A stretch of DNA of 64,000 nt from Halopseudomonas xiamenensis. Lineage in GTDB: Bacteria > Pseudomonadota > Gammaproteobacteria > Pseudomonadales > Pseudomonadaceae. The stretch is from positions 104,835 to 168,834 of the forward strand of contig NZ_JACLGO010000009.1 in NCBI RefSeq assembly GCF_014219065.1. Reading direction: 5' to 3'. The notes beneath the pieces were generated by a model. That model had not been told where the DNA came from. It did not search any database and saw only the letters and a list, made by a program, of their open reading frames with translations. The stretch's first letter is position 1. Each line of letters starts with the position of its first letter. The translations under genes and the position numbers were made by a program. Positions 35,095-43,654 of this stretch are shown here, piece by piece.

Positions 35095-35646
35095 TCAGTG
35101 TGCCGGGAGCCGGCGAATCACCTCGCTCCCATCCCAGTCCTGTGCAACCGCACGGACCAGCTCGTAGAAGCCGACCAGTTGCTCACTGGCCTCATACAAC
35201 TCGACGAAGTGCCCCAGCCCGACCAGGCAATCCATCATCGCGTAAGCCGGCCCGTTCACCGCCTCGGCATATAGCGCAGTGGCATGGCCGGCCTGTGCAT
35301 ATTGCTGCATGGCCGCCGCCAGATCCTCGACCATGACCGCCACATGGTGCAGCGCTCCGCAGCCACCCGGATGGTCATGGAATACCGACGGCCCGGGATT
35401 ATTCTGCTGACAGAACTCGACCATGATCCCGCCCCACTGCCCGTAGGCCGAGGTATGGTCGAGCTGTGCCGGCTGGCCCCGGTGCAGACACACCGACAGC
35501 GGAATATGCTCGACCAGAAAAAAGGGACCGGAACCGAACAGCTGATGGTGCTGCCGGGCTGCCTGCTCGGCATTATCGACGAAGTAGGCTATCTGCCTGA
35601 TGGGCTGCCTCACCGCCTTTGCCGAAAGCTCGTCTGGCGTGGCCAT
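35095..35646 (-). CDS. VOC/glyoxalase-family protein
   Basis: A 183-residue VOC-superfamily protein. Paired beta-alpha-beta modules begin IRQIAYFVDN and ALHHVAVMVED; candidate metal ligands are histidine of the latter and the glutamate of GHFVELYE. It lies directly after an NTF2-fold gene (one-base overlap) and may be an epimerase, lyase or ring-modifying enzyme. Its size differs from the 145-residue VOC protein at 8531, so they are not recent duplicates. Confidence 0.78.
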   Translation of the reverse strand: MATPDELSAKAVRQPIRQIAYFVDNAEQAARQHHQLFGSGPFFLVEHIPLSVCLHRGQPAQLDHTSAYGQWGGIMVEFCQQNNPGPSVFHDHPGGCGALHHVAVMVEDLAAAMQQYAQAGHATALYAEAVNGPAYAMMDCLVGLGHFVELYEASEQLVGFYELVRAVAQDWDGSEVIRRLPAH

Positions 35647-36122
35647 TACTTCAACAGCTCGGCATAGGCCCGCTGGAACGCCGGGTCGACAAAGGTGGTC
35701 TTGATCGCCACCGACTGGAATTTCCAGCCCTCTCCGGTACGCACATAGCTATCCGAATAGATATTGGACAGCCAGATGGGACTCGGATTGCTCCGAGTGG
35801 TGAAGGCAAACAGCCCCGACACCTTGCCCTTCGCCACCTGACCCTGCAGCTCGATCACCGGGTTGAGCATGTAATGCATGGCGCACACCCACTGGGTGGT
35901 GGCGGATTTCATCATCGCCACTATCTCGGCGCGCCCGGTAGCCAGGCCCATCCCCAGATCCAGCGTGCCATCCTCGGCAAACAGCCGGGCAAACTCCTCC
36001 GGATCACCCGGCTGGCCGTCGACAATATTCGCCAGATAGGCGTAACGATGACGCAGGCTGCGGATCTCTTCGAGATCCTGCAGCTGTTGCAGTTGGGCCT
36101 GCATGGCCTGCAGTTCACTCAT
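35646..36122 (-). CDS. NTF2/SnoaL-fold protein, possible oxygenase beta subunit
   Basis: A 158-residue NTF2-like protein. The ATG at 36122 has AGGAGG six bases upstream. Helix IRSLRHRYAYLANIVDG, strand GTLDLG and the strand GWKFQSVAIKTTFVD give the SnoaL_4 pattern. It follows the Rieske alpha gene at 36165 immediately, the usual place for a dioxygenase beta subunit, but it could instead be a dehydratase or isomerase. Confidence 0.8.
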   Translation of the reverse strand: MSELQAMQAQLQQLQDLEEIRSLRHRYAYLANIVDGQPGDPEEFARLFAEDGTLDLGMGLATGRAEIVAMMKSATTQWVCAMHYMLNPVIELQGQVAKGKVSGLFAFTTRSNPSPIWLSNIYSDSYVRTGEGWKFQSVAIKTTFVDPAFQRAYAELLK

Positions 36123-36164
36123 GACACCCTCCTGTTGCAATGAACCTCCCGAGCGGGCCGCGTG

Positions 36165-37505
36165 TCATACGCGGCCTTCGAGATAATCGTTCAGCACTTC
36201 ATGGAAGAAGCGCACCCGGGTTTCCTGGTTGCACAGGACGGTATCCTTGTAGCCGCGCGAGCGGATGCCGCGTTGCTGACCGTCAGCCAGCAGCATGTCC
36301 TGATAGACGATCTGGTCGACGATCTCCGGGACACCTCGACCGTCATCGAAGTCGCGCACCTGCAATTCGGCCTCTTCCAGCGGTTGCATGCCGGCCATGA
36401 TCGAATCCACCTCGGTCTGCCCCTCCACCGGGTAGACCATGCACCACAGATCGAAGGTGCACAGGTTCGGGTCGTCAGGATGCGGCTCGGTGCGGAAGAA
36501 GATCAGCTGATCCGGCAGGAAGGAAATAGTCACGTTGGGAAAGATCACCGTATGCGGACTGTCGGTAATTTCCTCATCCGTCATTCGCTCATAATGGTTA
36601 TAGCCACGCTCCTTCCACAGGCGCTTCTTGGCTGCCTTGAGATCAAGCCAACCCTGAATTGCCTTGGTTTCGAAGTCAGGGTAACTGTCTGGATCGATAT
36701 CCCACTGGCGCAGCAAGTCATCAAACGGCTGAGGTGCACCGTCGGGCAGACGGTCAGTCAGGGATGGACGCATCGGCTGCACGGTACGACCGTGCCCGCG
36801 GGGGAACATCTCGTGGCGTGCACTATCCACATCCTGATCAATGAAGGGCGGCACCTGGGGGTGGGCCGTGCGCGTATGGTAGGACTCGCTGAAGTTGTCG
36901 GTGGCGAACTTCCAGTTGGTCTTCAGGTTGATCTTCATCCAGAACACCCGCACCGCCGTATCCATCGGGTAGTTCTTGTACAGCTCGGGCATCGGCTCCA
37001 GATATTCCAGCAGCGGTGGCGCCTGGTCATCCATGGTGTACCAGATGAAGCCACCCCAGGTATCGCAGCGCAGCTCCTGCAGTTTCAGCTTGCCGCAGGG
37101 ATTGCCACCGGGAAAGTCTTCCGGGTCCTGGGCACTCTTGAGTATCCCGTCACGCCCCCACAACCAGCCATGATAGGGGCAATGAAACCCAGCACCGGCA
37201 TGGGAGTTGTCCCAGACCAGCCGTTGGCCCCGGTGCCCGCAGGTATTGTAGAACGCCTTGAAGCTGCCATCGTCCTGGCGCACCACGATGACCGACTCAT
37301 GCATGAAATCGTGTACCAGATAATCCCCGGCTTCCTCCAGCTCGGCGGTACGGCCGGCCACATGCCAGATCTTCGTCCACATGTGCTCCCACTCACGCTC
37401 GGCAAACTCGCGGGAGTAATAACGATCCCCAGTCATGGGGTCGCCGCGCAGCAGGCTTGCGTCGCGACCATCCATGGTCAACGGATGAACCTTGATCAGT
37501 TCCAT
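36165..37505 (-). CDS. Rieske non-heme iron oxygenase alpha subunit
   Basis: A 446-residue oxygenase, first gene of the long unit that runs to 28195. Rieske ligands are in NTCGHRG and CPYHGW; the iron segment reads FSESYHTRTAHPQ after TNWK. The N-terminal RGDPMTGDRYYSREF motif is shared with the oxygenases at 9066 and 11672. A Rieske ferredoxin gene lies just upstream in the neighbouring unit. Operator copy 9 is 52 bases before the ATG. Confidence 0.9.
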   Translation of the reverse strand: MELIKVHPLTMDGRDASLLRGDPMTGDRYYSREFAEREWEHMWTKIWHVAGRTAELEEAGDYLVHDFMHESVIVVRQDDGSFKAFYNTCGHRGQRLVWDNSHAGAGFHCPYHGWLWGRDGILKSAQDPEDFPGGNPCGKLKLQELRCDTWGGFIWYTMDDQAPPLLEYLEPMPELYKNYPMDTAVRVFWMKINLKTNWKFATDNFSESYHTRTAHPQVPPFIDQDVDSARHEMFPRGHGRTVQPMRPSLTDRLPDGAPQPFDDLLRQWDIDPDSYPDFETKAIQGWLDLKAAKKRLWKERGYNHYERMTDEEITDSPHTVIFPNVTISFLPDQLIFFRTEPHPDDPNLCTFDLWCMVYPVEGQTEVDSIMAGMQPLEEAELQVRDFDDGRGVPEIVDQIVYQDMLLADGQQRGIRSRGYKDTVLCNQETRVRFFHEVLNDYLEGRV

Positions 37506-37557
37506 GGTTGTCTCCTCATCTATTTGTATTTATTGTCAATCCCGAACAGCCAACCAA

Positions 37558-37579
37558 ACAATCAAATTAGACTGTTTTT
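37558..37579 (-). promoter_or_regulatory. Shared 22-bp operator, copy 9 (long Rieske-to-ALDH unit)
   Basis: On the minus strand it reads AAAAAC, AGTCTAATT, TGATTGT, preceded by GTAT. The first half matches well, the second poorly. It lies between the ferredoxin stop and the Rieske alpha start. Confidence 0.6.
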
Positions 37580-37591
37580 ATACAAGTCAAA

Positions 37592-37924
37592 TCAGGCATC
37601 GGCTGTAGCAGCTGCCGACTTCCCTACATGAATCTCGTCACCAACCAGCTTGATATCAAAGGTACGCAACGGCACCTTGCCCAGCGGGCCTCGGCCGCAG
37701 CCGCTACGCAGGTCGAACAGCACCCCATGCAACGGGCAGGCGATCATGCCGTTGCGAATGCGGCCACCCTCCAGCGCCGAGTTCTGGTGGGTGCAACGGT
37801 TTTCCACGGCAAGGTATTCGCCCTTGACGTTGCACACCAGCACACTCACCCCCTCAATCTCCACTGCCCTCGACTGGCCGGGTTCCAGATCACCGGCGTT
37901 CATTACATGATGGAAGTTATCCAT
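37592..37924 (-). CDS. Rieske [2Fe-2S] ferredoxin
   Basis: A 110-residue soluble Rieske ferredoxin. Ligands are in RCTHQNS and CPLHGVLF. It should pass electrons from a reductase to the Rieske oxygenases; it is the only ferredoxin gene among five oxygenases. It ends the unit that starts with DUF1302 at 43504. No ferredoxin reductase is found in the window, so a reductase elsewhere must supply electrons. Confidence 0.92.
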   Translation of the reverse strand: MDNFHHVMNAGDLEPGQSRAVEIEGVSVLVCNVKGEYLAVENRCTHQNSALEGGRIRNGMIACPLHGVLFDLRSGCGRGPLGKVPLRTFDIKLVGDEIHVGKSAAATADA

Positions 37925-37936
37925 GGGGCTTTCCTC

Positions 37937-38476
37937 TTACCTCTTGTTGTAAAAGCGGTAGGCAATGTCCTCGGTCGAGGACTTGCCGTTTACCGCAGCA
38001 GCAGCAATACCCGACTGGTAATCCGCCAGCGTATTCTGCGCATGTAGCCAGTCAATGACAAACAGTCGGCTGGCGAACAGCCAGCGGCCATTGTCCCGGA
38101 TGTAGGTATCCAGATAGCGCCCGCCGGCCAGTTGATCCTGCAGGCTGCCATCTTCCAGCACATTGACCGTGGTACCAATTACATAACTCTGTCCTGTGGC
38201 TATATCGCCCTGGATCTCGAACAGTTCGTTGGAGGCAAAATGGTGGGCGATCCGAACCGCCGGGTTATCCAGGGCGATCAGCTCGCAGAACTGCCTGGCG
38301 CTGCCCTTGAACAGGCCGAAATCGATGCTGCCCGACTCGCTCCACAGTGATGTCAGCAAGGCTTGATCCCTGCGATCCACTCCCATGCAATAGCGCACAT
38401 TGAGTTCATGCAGTTGTTGCTTGTCCAGCAGCGTTGCCAGTTCCGCCAACAGCGTCTCCGAGGTGGGCATATTCAT
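37937..38476 (-). CDS. NTF2/SnoaL-fold protein
   Basis: A 179-residue NTF2-like protein (helix LHELNVRYCMGVDRRDQALL, strand SIDFGLF, strand GGRYLDTYIRDNGRWLFASRLFVIDW). Its ATG overlaps the stop of the SDR upstream (ATGA) and GGAGAAGGAGC precedes it. It belongs to the same subgroup as the products of 10452, 10985 and 39301. Role unknown: dehydratase, isomerase or oxygenase subunit. Confidence 0.8.
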   Translation of the reverse strand: MNMPTSETLLAELATLLDKQQLHELNVRYCMGVDRRDQALLTSLWSESGSIDFGLFKGSARQFCELIALDNPAVRIAHHFASNELFEIQGDIATGQSYVIGTTVNVLEDGSLQDQLAGGRYLDTYIRDNGRWLFASRLFVIDWLHAQNTLADYQSGIAAAAVNGKSSTEDIAYRFYNKR

Positions 38477-39255
38477 GCTCCTTCTCCAGCCGGGTAGGGC
38501 TTGGCCAGCACACCACCATCCACATACATCTGATGGCCTGTCATGAAGCTGGCTTCATCGCTGGCCAGGAACAGCACGGCGCTGGCAATTTCCGACACTT
38601 CGGCGATACGCCCCAACGGCTGCATGCCGGCATAGATTTGTTCCAGCGCCGCCGGATCTGCCGCGCTGTCCAGATACTGCTGTACCAGTGGCGTACGGGT
38701 GGCCGCCGGATGTACGGAGTTAACCCGGATGTTGTAACCCTTCTCGCCACAATGCAGCGCTACTGTCTTGGTCACCGCATCCATGGCCGCCTTGGCTGCA
38801 CCATAGGCCACGAACAGCGGGCCGGGGCGGATGCTTTCCACGCTGGAAATATTGATGATGGAGCCCTTGCCCAACTTCTTCATGCTGTCCAGAACACTCT
38901 GACAACCGAGCATGGTACCCAGTCCATGAACATTCATGTGCTGATGCCAGGCCGCCTCATCCACAGCCTCGATGTGTGCGGGAAAGGAAATGCCGGCACT
39001 GTGCACCATGATCTCCACCGGCCCCAGATGCTGCTCCGCCCAGGCCACCGCATCACGCCAGTCGGCCAGACGGGCCACATCCAGATGCAGATAGTGACAG
39101 TCGCCCGGCAGGCTCTGCACCACCCTGCGGCCGGCCTCATCGTTGATATCGGTTGCCAGCACCCGTGCACCCTGCTCGGCAAACAACCGTACAATACCTT
39201 CACCAATACCCGACGCAGCACCAGTAATCAGCGCGACCTTGTTGTGCAATCTCAT
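38473..39255 (-). CDS. Short-chain dehydrogenase/reductase (SDR)
   Basis: A 260-residue classical SDR with TGAASGIG, HSAG in place of NNAG, catalytic serine in NISSV and YGAAK. It is probably NAD-dependent because ATDIND follows the second strand. It lies between two NTF2-fold genes, which suggests sequential dehydrogenation and dehydration or isomerisation of one ring substrate, as in steroid A/B-ring chemistry. That is inference only. Confidence 0.9.
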   Translation of the reverse strand: MRLHNKVALITGAASGIGEGIVRLFAEQGARVLATDINDEAGRRVVQSLPGDCHYLHLDVARLADWRDAVAWAEQHLGPVEIMVHSAGISFPAHIEAVDEAAWHQHMNVHGLGTMLGCQSVLDSMKKLGKGSIINISSVESIRPGPLFVAYGAAKAAMDAVTKTVALHCGEKGYNIRVNSVHPAATRTPLVQQYLDSAADPAALEQIYAGMQPLGRIAEVSEIASAVLFLASDEASFMTGHQMYVDGGVLAKPYPAGEGA

Positions 39256-39300
39256 GTTCTTCGCCCGCCTTGTTCTTGTGTTTATAGTCAGCGTCCTGAC

Positions 39301-39792
39301 TCAGCCATCCACTCCACGCCTAGCCAGATGCAAGCTCGGCTGTTGCGCCAGGAAGCTGTCCGCTGCTGCATCGGTACGCGCCCAGTCGACGATTTCCTTG
39401 CGCTGGATAATGGCCCAGCGCCCATCCCGGCACTGGTACTGATCCTGATAACGACCTGCGACGAACAAGTCCTTTTTCTCACCGTCCTCGGTGATCCGGT
39501 GCTGGGCAAGGAAATAGACCTCCCCCTGCGCCGTATCGCCGCTCACTTCAATATCCACCTGCCCGATCAGATGCTGACTGCCATCGCAGTCACCCAGAAA
39601 CCCCTGTGCGAATCCGACAAACTCAGCCGCCGGCCCGGCGAACAGTCCGCAGTCAACCCAGGCATCCTCATGGAAAGCCGACATCTGCAGCTCGGGTAGC
39701 AGACGATCCTGCCCACGCATATAACGATTGATGGCCTGACGAATACCCCGCTCGGCCACCAACTGCTCCAGTACTGATTCCGAGATGGTCAT
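39301..39792 (-). CDS. NTF2/SnoaL-fold protein
   Basis: A 163-residue NTF2-like protein (helix IRQAINRYMRGQDRLLPELQ, strand WVDCGLF, strand AGRYQDQYQCRDGRWAIIQRKEIVDW). GAGGGAGG precedes the ATG. It groups with 10452, 10985 and 37937. It lies downstream of DUF1329 copy 2 and before an SDR. Function unknown. Confidence 0.8.
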   Translation of the reverse strand: MTISESVLEQLVAERGIRQAINRYMRGQDRLLPELQMSAFHEDAWVDCGLFAGPAAEFVGFAQGFLGDCDGSQHLIGQVDIEVSGDTAQGEVYFLAQHRITEDGEKKDLFVAGRYQDQYQCRDGRWAIIQRKEIVDWARTDAAADSFLAQQPSLHLARRGVDG

Positions 39793-39842
39793 GGCTCCTC
39801 CCTCTCCGGCACAGCCGACCGAGGTCGGCTATGCCTCTGTGA

Positions 39843-41228
39843 TCAGCGAACGCCGCCACTGGCCAGGCTGGAGGACTGGTAGAAACGCGGCGGGTGAGCC
39901 TTGTCCGCCGGCGTGACCACCATCATGTTGCCACTGGCCGGGGTGTAGGCCTGACGTACATACCCACCACTGGCCAGGTCATGCACCACGAACTCATGGG
40001 TGTTATGACCATGGGTTTCGTAGAAGGGGTAGTAATGGGTACGGGTCACCCGGTAGATCTTGCCGGCATCGTCATAGTTGTCGGCCATGCCCACCGCCGG
40101 AATATCCTCATCCCAGTAGAAGGTACGACGCGGATAGACGTGACGCATGCCATCTTTCAGAGTCGCCTCGACGACCCAGACGCGGTGCAGTTCCCAGCGC
40201 ACACAATCCGGATTCATGTGATTCGGGGTAAACACCTGGCTGGTGGAGCACTGCTCGTTGTCGTGCAGCTTGAAAGTGTTGTAGGGAATGAACATTTCCT
40301 GACGACCGACCAGCTCGAAGTTGTAGCGATCCTGGGCACCGTAGAACACCTGGGTATCGTCGGTGGTGCCAATGCCGCCGCCAGCTGGGCTGGGGGTGTC
40401 ATAGGCCACGTCCGGTGACAGCTTCACCCGACGCTGGCCAGGAAGATAGGACCAGGCGCGGCGACCGACGTTGAGCATATCCACGTTGTCGTGGATTACC
40501 AGCTTCTCCCCGGCCTTACGCGCCGGCCCGGTCCAGTCGATACGCCCGTACTCGAGCATTTCTTCCTTGCTGATCGGTGTGGTGCGGCTCGGCTCATAGT
40601 GCGGGAAAGTCTGCCAGTACTCGAACGCACCGGTTTCAATCACGCGCCCACGGGAGTCAACCATGGTCGAGGTCTGTGCTGGCGATTCATAAGCGTACTG
40701 GTCATATTTCAGGGTACGGTTCCACATCACCTCCGAACCATTCTTCGGAATCGGGAAGGGCACACCGCCATAGCACTCACCAGCCAGTTGCAGGCGGTTT
40801 TCTGCCAGCTCACAGGTCTGGGCGTTTTTCAGCGTGTTATCCAGTACGTACTGTGGATAGCTGGCAGTTCGATGGGTCGGGTAAACATCCAGTCGGAAAG
40901 TAGGATATTGCCGGAGCATTTCCTTGGTCCCCGCCGACAGTTGATCTGCATACTCAGCCATGTTCTGCGCGGTAATACTGAACAGCGGTTTTTCATCAGC
41001 AAACGGGTCGGGACGCTTGCCCGGTCGCGCTGGATCATAATTGGCTGGCGGCTTGGCCGGGCCGGTATAGGCCGGAATGGTACCCGCCTCGTTACCTGCC
41101 TGGATTGCTCCCCAGATGGTCAGGTCATTGCCCAAGCGGGCAATCTCATCAGCATTCAAGGCCGCCATTACGCCCTGGCTCAACCCCAGAGCACCTACCA
41201 CTACCGCACATGTCATTTTCAGTTTCAT
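39843..41228 (-). CDS. DUF1329 family protein (copy 2)
   Basis: A 461-residue exported protein with a signal peptide ending near GLSQGVMAA (residue 23). It shares with copy 1 (23276) the IWGAIQAGNEAGTIPAYTG-type N-terminus, SYLPGQRRVKLSPDVAYDTPS and RRTFYWDEDIPAVGM. It is co-transcribed with an NTF2-fold gene and DUF1302. LolA-like DUF1329 proteins pair with DUF1302 proteins; role in handling hydrophobic compounds is inferred. Confidence 0.88.
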   Translation of the reverse strand: MKLKMTCAVVVGALGLSQGVMAALNADEIARLGNDLTIWGAIQAGNEAGTIPAYTGPAKPPANYDPARPGKRPDPFADEKPLFSITAQNMAEYADQLSAGTKEMLRQYPTFRLDVYPTHRTASYPQYVLDNTLKNAQTCELAENRLQLAGECYGGVPFPIPKNGSEVMWNRTLKYDQYAYESPAQTSTMVDSRGRVIETGAFEYWQTFPHYEPSRTTPISKEEMLEYGRIDWTGPARKAGEKLVIHDNVDMLNVGRRAWSYLPGQRRVKLSPDVAYDTPSPAGGGIGTTDDTQVFYGAQDRYNFELVGRQEMFIPYNTFKLHDNEQCSTSQVFTPNHMNPDCVRWELHRVWVVEATLKDGMRHVYPRRTFYWDEDIPAVGMADNYDDAGKIYRVTRTHYYPFYETHGHNTHEFVVHDLASGGYVRQAYTPASGNMMVVTPADKAHPPRFYQSSSLASGGVR

Positions 41229-41298
41229 AGATCATTTACCTGTAATTGTTGTTCTTAACGTGTTACTGATCTGGCGCAAGGACCCGGTACCCGAAGCG

Positions 41299-41751
41299 TC
41301 ATTCAAAATCCGGAATATCGTGGATCGGCGGAACCAGGTAAGGCTCGGAGAAGTGCTTGATTTTCCAACCCTTCTCGGTTCGGACACACTGGAACTGGTG
41401 CTTGGCATACACCAGAATATCGCTGCCGCCTCTGGCCACTCCCACGGCATGGACATAGCTCTGGCATTCTGCTTCATCACCCTCCAGGCGGTTGATCCTG
41501 AAGTTGGTGCTGTAATGCGCATTACACTCCGTACCGGCCAACACACTGATAAAGAACTCACGGATATTCTGACGCCCGGTTACCACCGGCAGCCCCAGAC
41601 CGGACAGATCCAGTACAGCGTCATCGACGAAGCAATCAACGATGGCATCCACATCCTGCCCTTCATCGATATGAATGCAGTAAGAACTGATCAGATCCTG
41701 CAATGCCAAACGGTCTTCGATCTTCTGGATTCTGGCTTCAAGGTTTGACAT
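41299..41751 (-). CDS. NTF2/SnoaL-fold protein
   Basis: A 150-residue NTF2-like protein. GGGGAG lies seven bases before the ATG at 41751; the frame is open further but without a site. It resembles 13046 and 21760 (ALQDLISSYCIHID, VLDLSGLGLP, HYSTNFRI). It is placed between DUF1302 and DUF1329 genes, an unusual position for a cytoplasmic enzyme. It has no signal peptide. Confidence 0.8.
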   Translation of the reverse strand: MSNLEARIQKIEDRLALQDLISSYCIHIDEGQDVDAIVDCFVDDAVLDLSGLGLPVVTGRQNIREFFISVLAGTECNAHYSTNFRINRLEGDEAECQSYVHAVGVARGGSDILVYAKHQFQCVRTEKGWKIKHFSEPYLVPPIHDIPDFE

Positions 41752-41827
41752 CCGATTACTCCCCAAATCAACTTGGCAGAGGCCGATGATGCCGAGCACG
41801 ACCGGCATCATCAGCTGCTTGCCCGGT

Positions 41828-43504
41828 TCAGAACGCGGTCTTGAAGGTCAGCGACAACCAGCCACGGTCATGCAGGATACCGCTGCCACTGGTGCCTTCC
41901 CATACAACATCCTCAACCCCAGGAGTACCTGCAAAGGGGTTAGGACCTTTGGTGTATTCGCCGAAGTAGTCGTTGTATGCCAGGTCAACGTTGTACTTGG
42001 CATGGATATCCAGGCCTACGCCCACGCTCCAGGCGCCGCCATTCTGGGCAGTGCCCAAGGGTGTCGGCGAGTTGCCACTGATACCCTGGCCATAGTTGAT
42101 CGGCGCCGTCATGTCGATACCGGGGAAGACCTGGTACCAGGTCGGCACGAAGGACACCTGGAAGCCAAGCGCATCATCGGTAGCGCAGCCACCCTTTCTG
42201 CCGGCGGCGCAGTTGCCATAGCGGCTGCTCTTGTGATTGAAGAACTGACGAGTCGAGGACTTGACGCTATCCAGCTTGTTGTAGGTCAGCTCAGCGGTGA
42301 GGGCGGCAGAATCGAACAACGAAGTCTGGCCGATAAAGGCAACAATGTTGACCAGGCCGTGCCAGGTATCACCGATCGCCAGACCGGCCCCATTACTGGC
42401 CAATGCAGTACCTTCCCGGCGGGAGACTTCCGCCCCCAGCGAGATGGCACCTACCAGACGCGAGTAACTGATACCGTAGAGCTTCACATCCTCGGCATAG
42501 GCGTTGTACATGTAGGAGCCGTCCGGCGCCATGGTCATCATCGGGTTGCGATCATCGAACTCGCGATAGTACAGACCAACGGTGCCATCCAGCAGATCCG
42601 AACGGATATGGGTATTGATACCCCAACTACCACGGTCATCCGGCTTCTTGCCAAACCCATGATCACGATCGCCGACAACCGGCAGCCCCAGATAATTGGT
42701 ACCACCGAGGAAGCTCAGGTCAGCACCACCCAGATAGGTGCCGCCTTCAGGCATACGGTGAGGATCCCATTCCAGGTAATAATTGGCCGCCACCGAGATG
42801 TTGTCGGTCAACTGCGCCGAGGCAGAAACCTGGGTCTGCGGCAGGAACAGCTCCTTGGCTTCCACTCCGGGAGTGGAGGTAGCCTTGCGGATATCCAGCG
42901 GTCCCTGACCATAGGCAATACCGTTACCAAAGGTGAATAGTGACTCCCCCCAATACACGTTATGCCGACCGGCCCGGATATTCACCGGCACATCACCCAG
43001 ATCCAGCCGGGTAAACACAAAGGCATCGAGAATCTCGCCAGAACGCTTGTACCAACGCTCCACCTTGCCGGTAAAACGATTATTCGGATAGGCAGTACCG
43101 AGCCCGGCAGCCTGATAGGCTGGATTCCCCTCGACCTTGTCATCATAGGCAAAGTCGTTCCACGCAGCTGCGGATACACGGAAGCCGTGATCCATCTTGT
43201 ACACCATATCGAATTCACTGAGCAGGTCGACCCGATTGGTCACCACATCACCGCGATCCCAACCATGGTTGGTGGCCTGTGATTGCCAGTTGTCACCCAG
43301 CCGATCATCCCGGCCCTCCATCCGCCAGCCGATGTTGTACTTCACGGTGTTATCCCAACGCATCCGGATATCGGGGTTGCCGGTTTCGATGCTGAATGCC
43401 ATCGCCTGCCAACTGCTGGCTGCAAGGCCAGCAGCCATGACCCCGGCAGCCAGACGGGTAAGAGTGATTCTGTTAAGGCGATTATTGTTCTTGTTTACGC
43501 TCAT
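41828..43504 (-). CDS. DUF1302 family outer-membrane-associated protein
   Basis: A 558-residue exported protein. A signal peptide ends near ASSWQAMA (about residue 36), followed by IRMRWDNTVKYNIGWR and alternating beta strands with the final aromatic residue F at the C-terminus (SLTFKTAF), all typical of the DUF1302 family and of outer-membrane beta-barrels. It is the first gene of the unit DUF1302, NTF2, DUF1329, NTF2, SDR, NTF2, ferredoxin. It could be a porin for the hydrophobic substrate. Confidence 0.88.
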   Translation of the reverse strand: MSVNKNNNRLNRITLTRLAAGVMAAGLAASSWQAMAFSIETGNPDIRMRWDNTVKYNIGWRMEGRDDRLGDNWQSQATNHGWDRGDVVTNRVDLLSEFDMVYKMDHGFRVSAAAWNDFAYDDKVEGNPAYQAAGLGTAYPNNRFTGKVERWYKRSGEILDAFVFTRLDLGDVPVNIRAGRHNVYWGESLFTFGNGIAYGQGPLDIRKATSTPGVEAKELFLPQTQVSASAQLTDNISVAANYYLEWDPHRMPEGGTYLGGADLSFLGGTNYLGLPVVGDRDHGFGKKPDDRGSWGINTHIRSDLLDGTVGLYYREFDDRNPMMTMAPDGSYMYNAYAEDVKLYGISYSRLVGAISLGAEVSRREGTALASNGAGLAIGDTWHGLVNIVAFIGQTSLFDSAALTAELTYNKLDSVKSSTRQFFNHKSSRYGNCAAGRKGGCATDDALGFQVSFVPTWYQVFPGIDMTAPINYGQGISGNSPTPLGTAQNGGAWSVGVGLDIHAKYNVDLAYNDYFGEYTKGPNPFAGTPGVEDVVWEGTSGSGILHDRGWLSLTFKTAF

Positions 43505-43546
43505 TGTATGCTCCAGAGGGTTACTTGAGCCTGTAGCGGCTCACAT

Positions 43547-43568
43547 AAAAACCGATTAGATCGTTTTT
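43547..43568 (-). promoter_or_regulatory. Shared 22-bp operator, copy 10 (DUF1302 unit)
   Basis: On the minus strand it reads AAAAAC, GATCTAATC, GGTTTTT, preceded by AATAAT. It is one of the two most symmetric copies and lies 42 bases before the DUF1302 start. Confidence 0.78.
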
Positions 43569-43654
43569 ATTATTGCCAATAGATAGCAGAAAATATGCTC
43601 GCCCGTACATCTATTTAGACAAACCTTTCCTGCGGGGTAAGTCTCCTTTTCATG

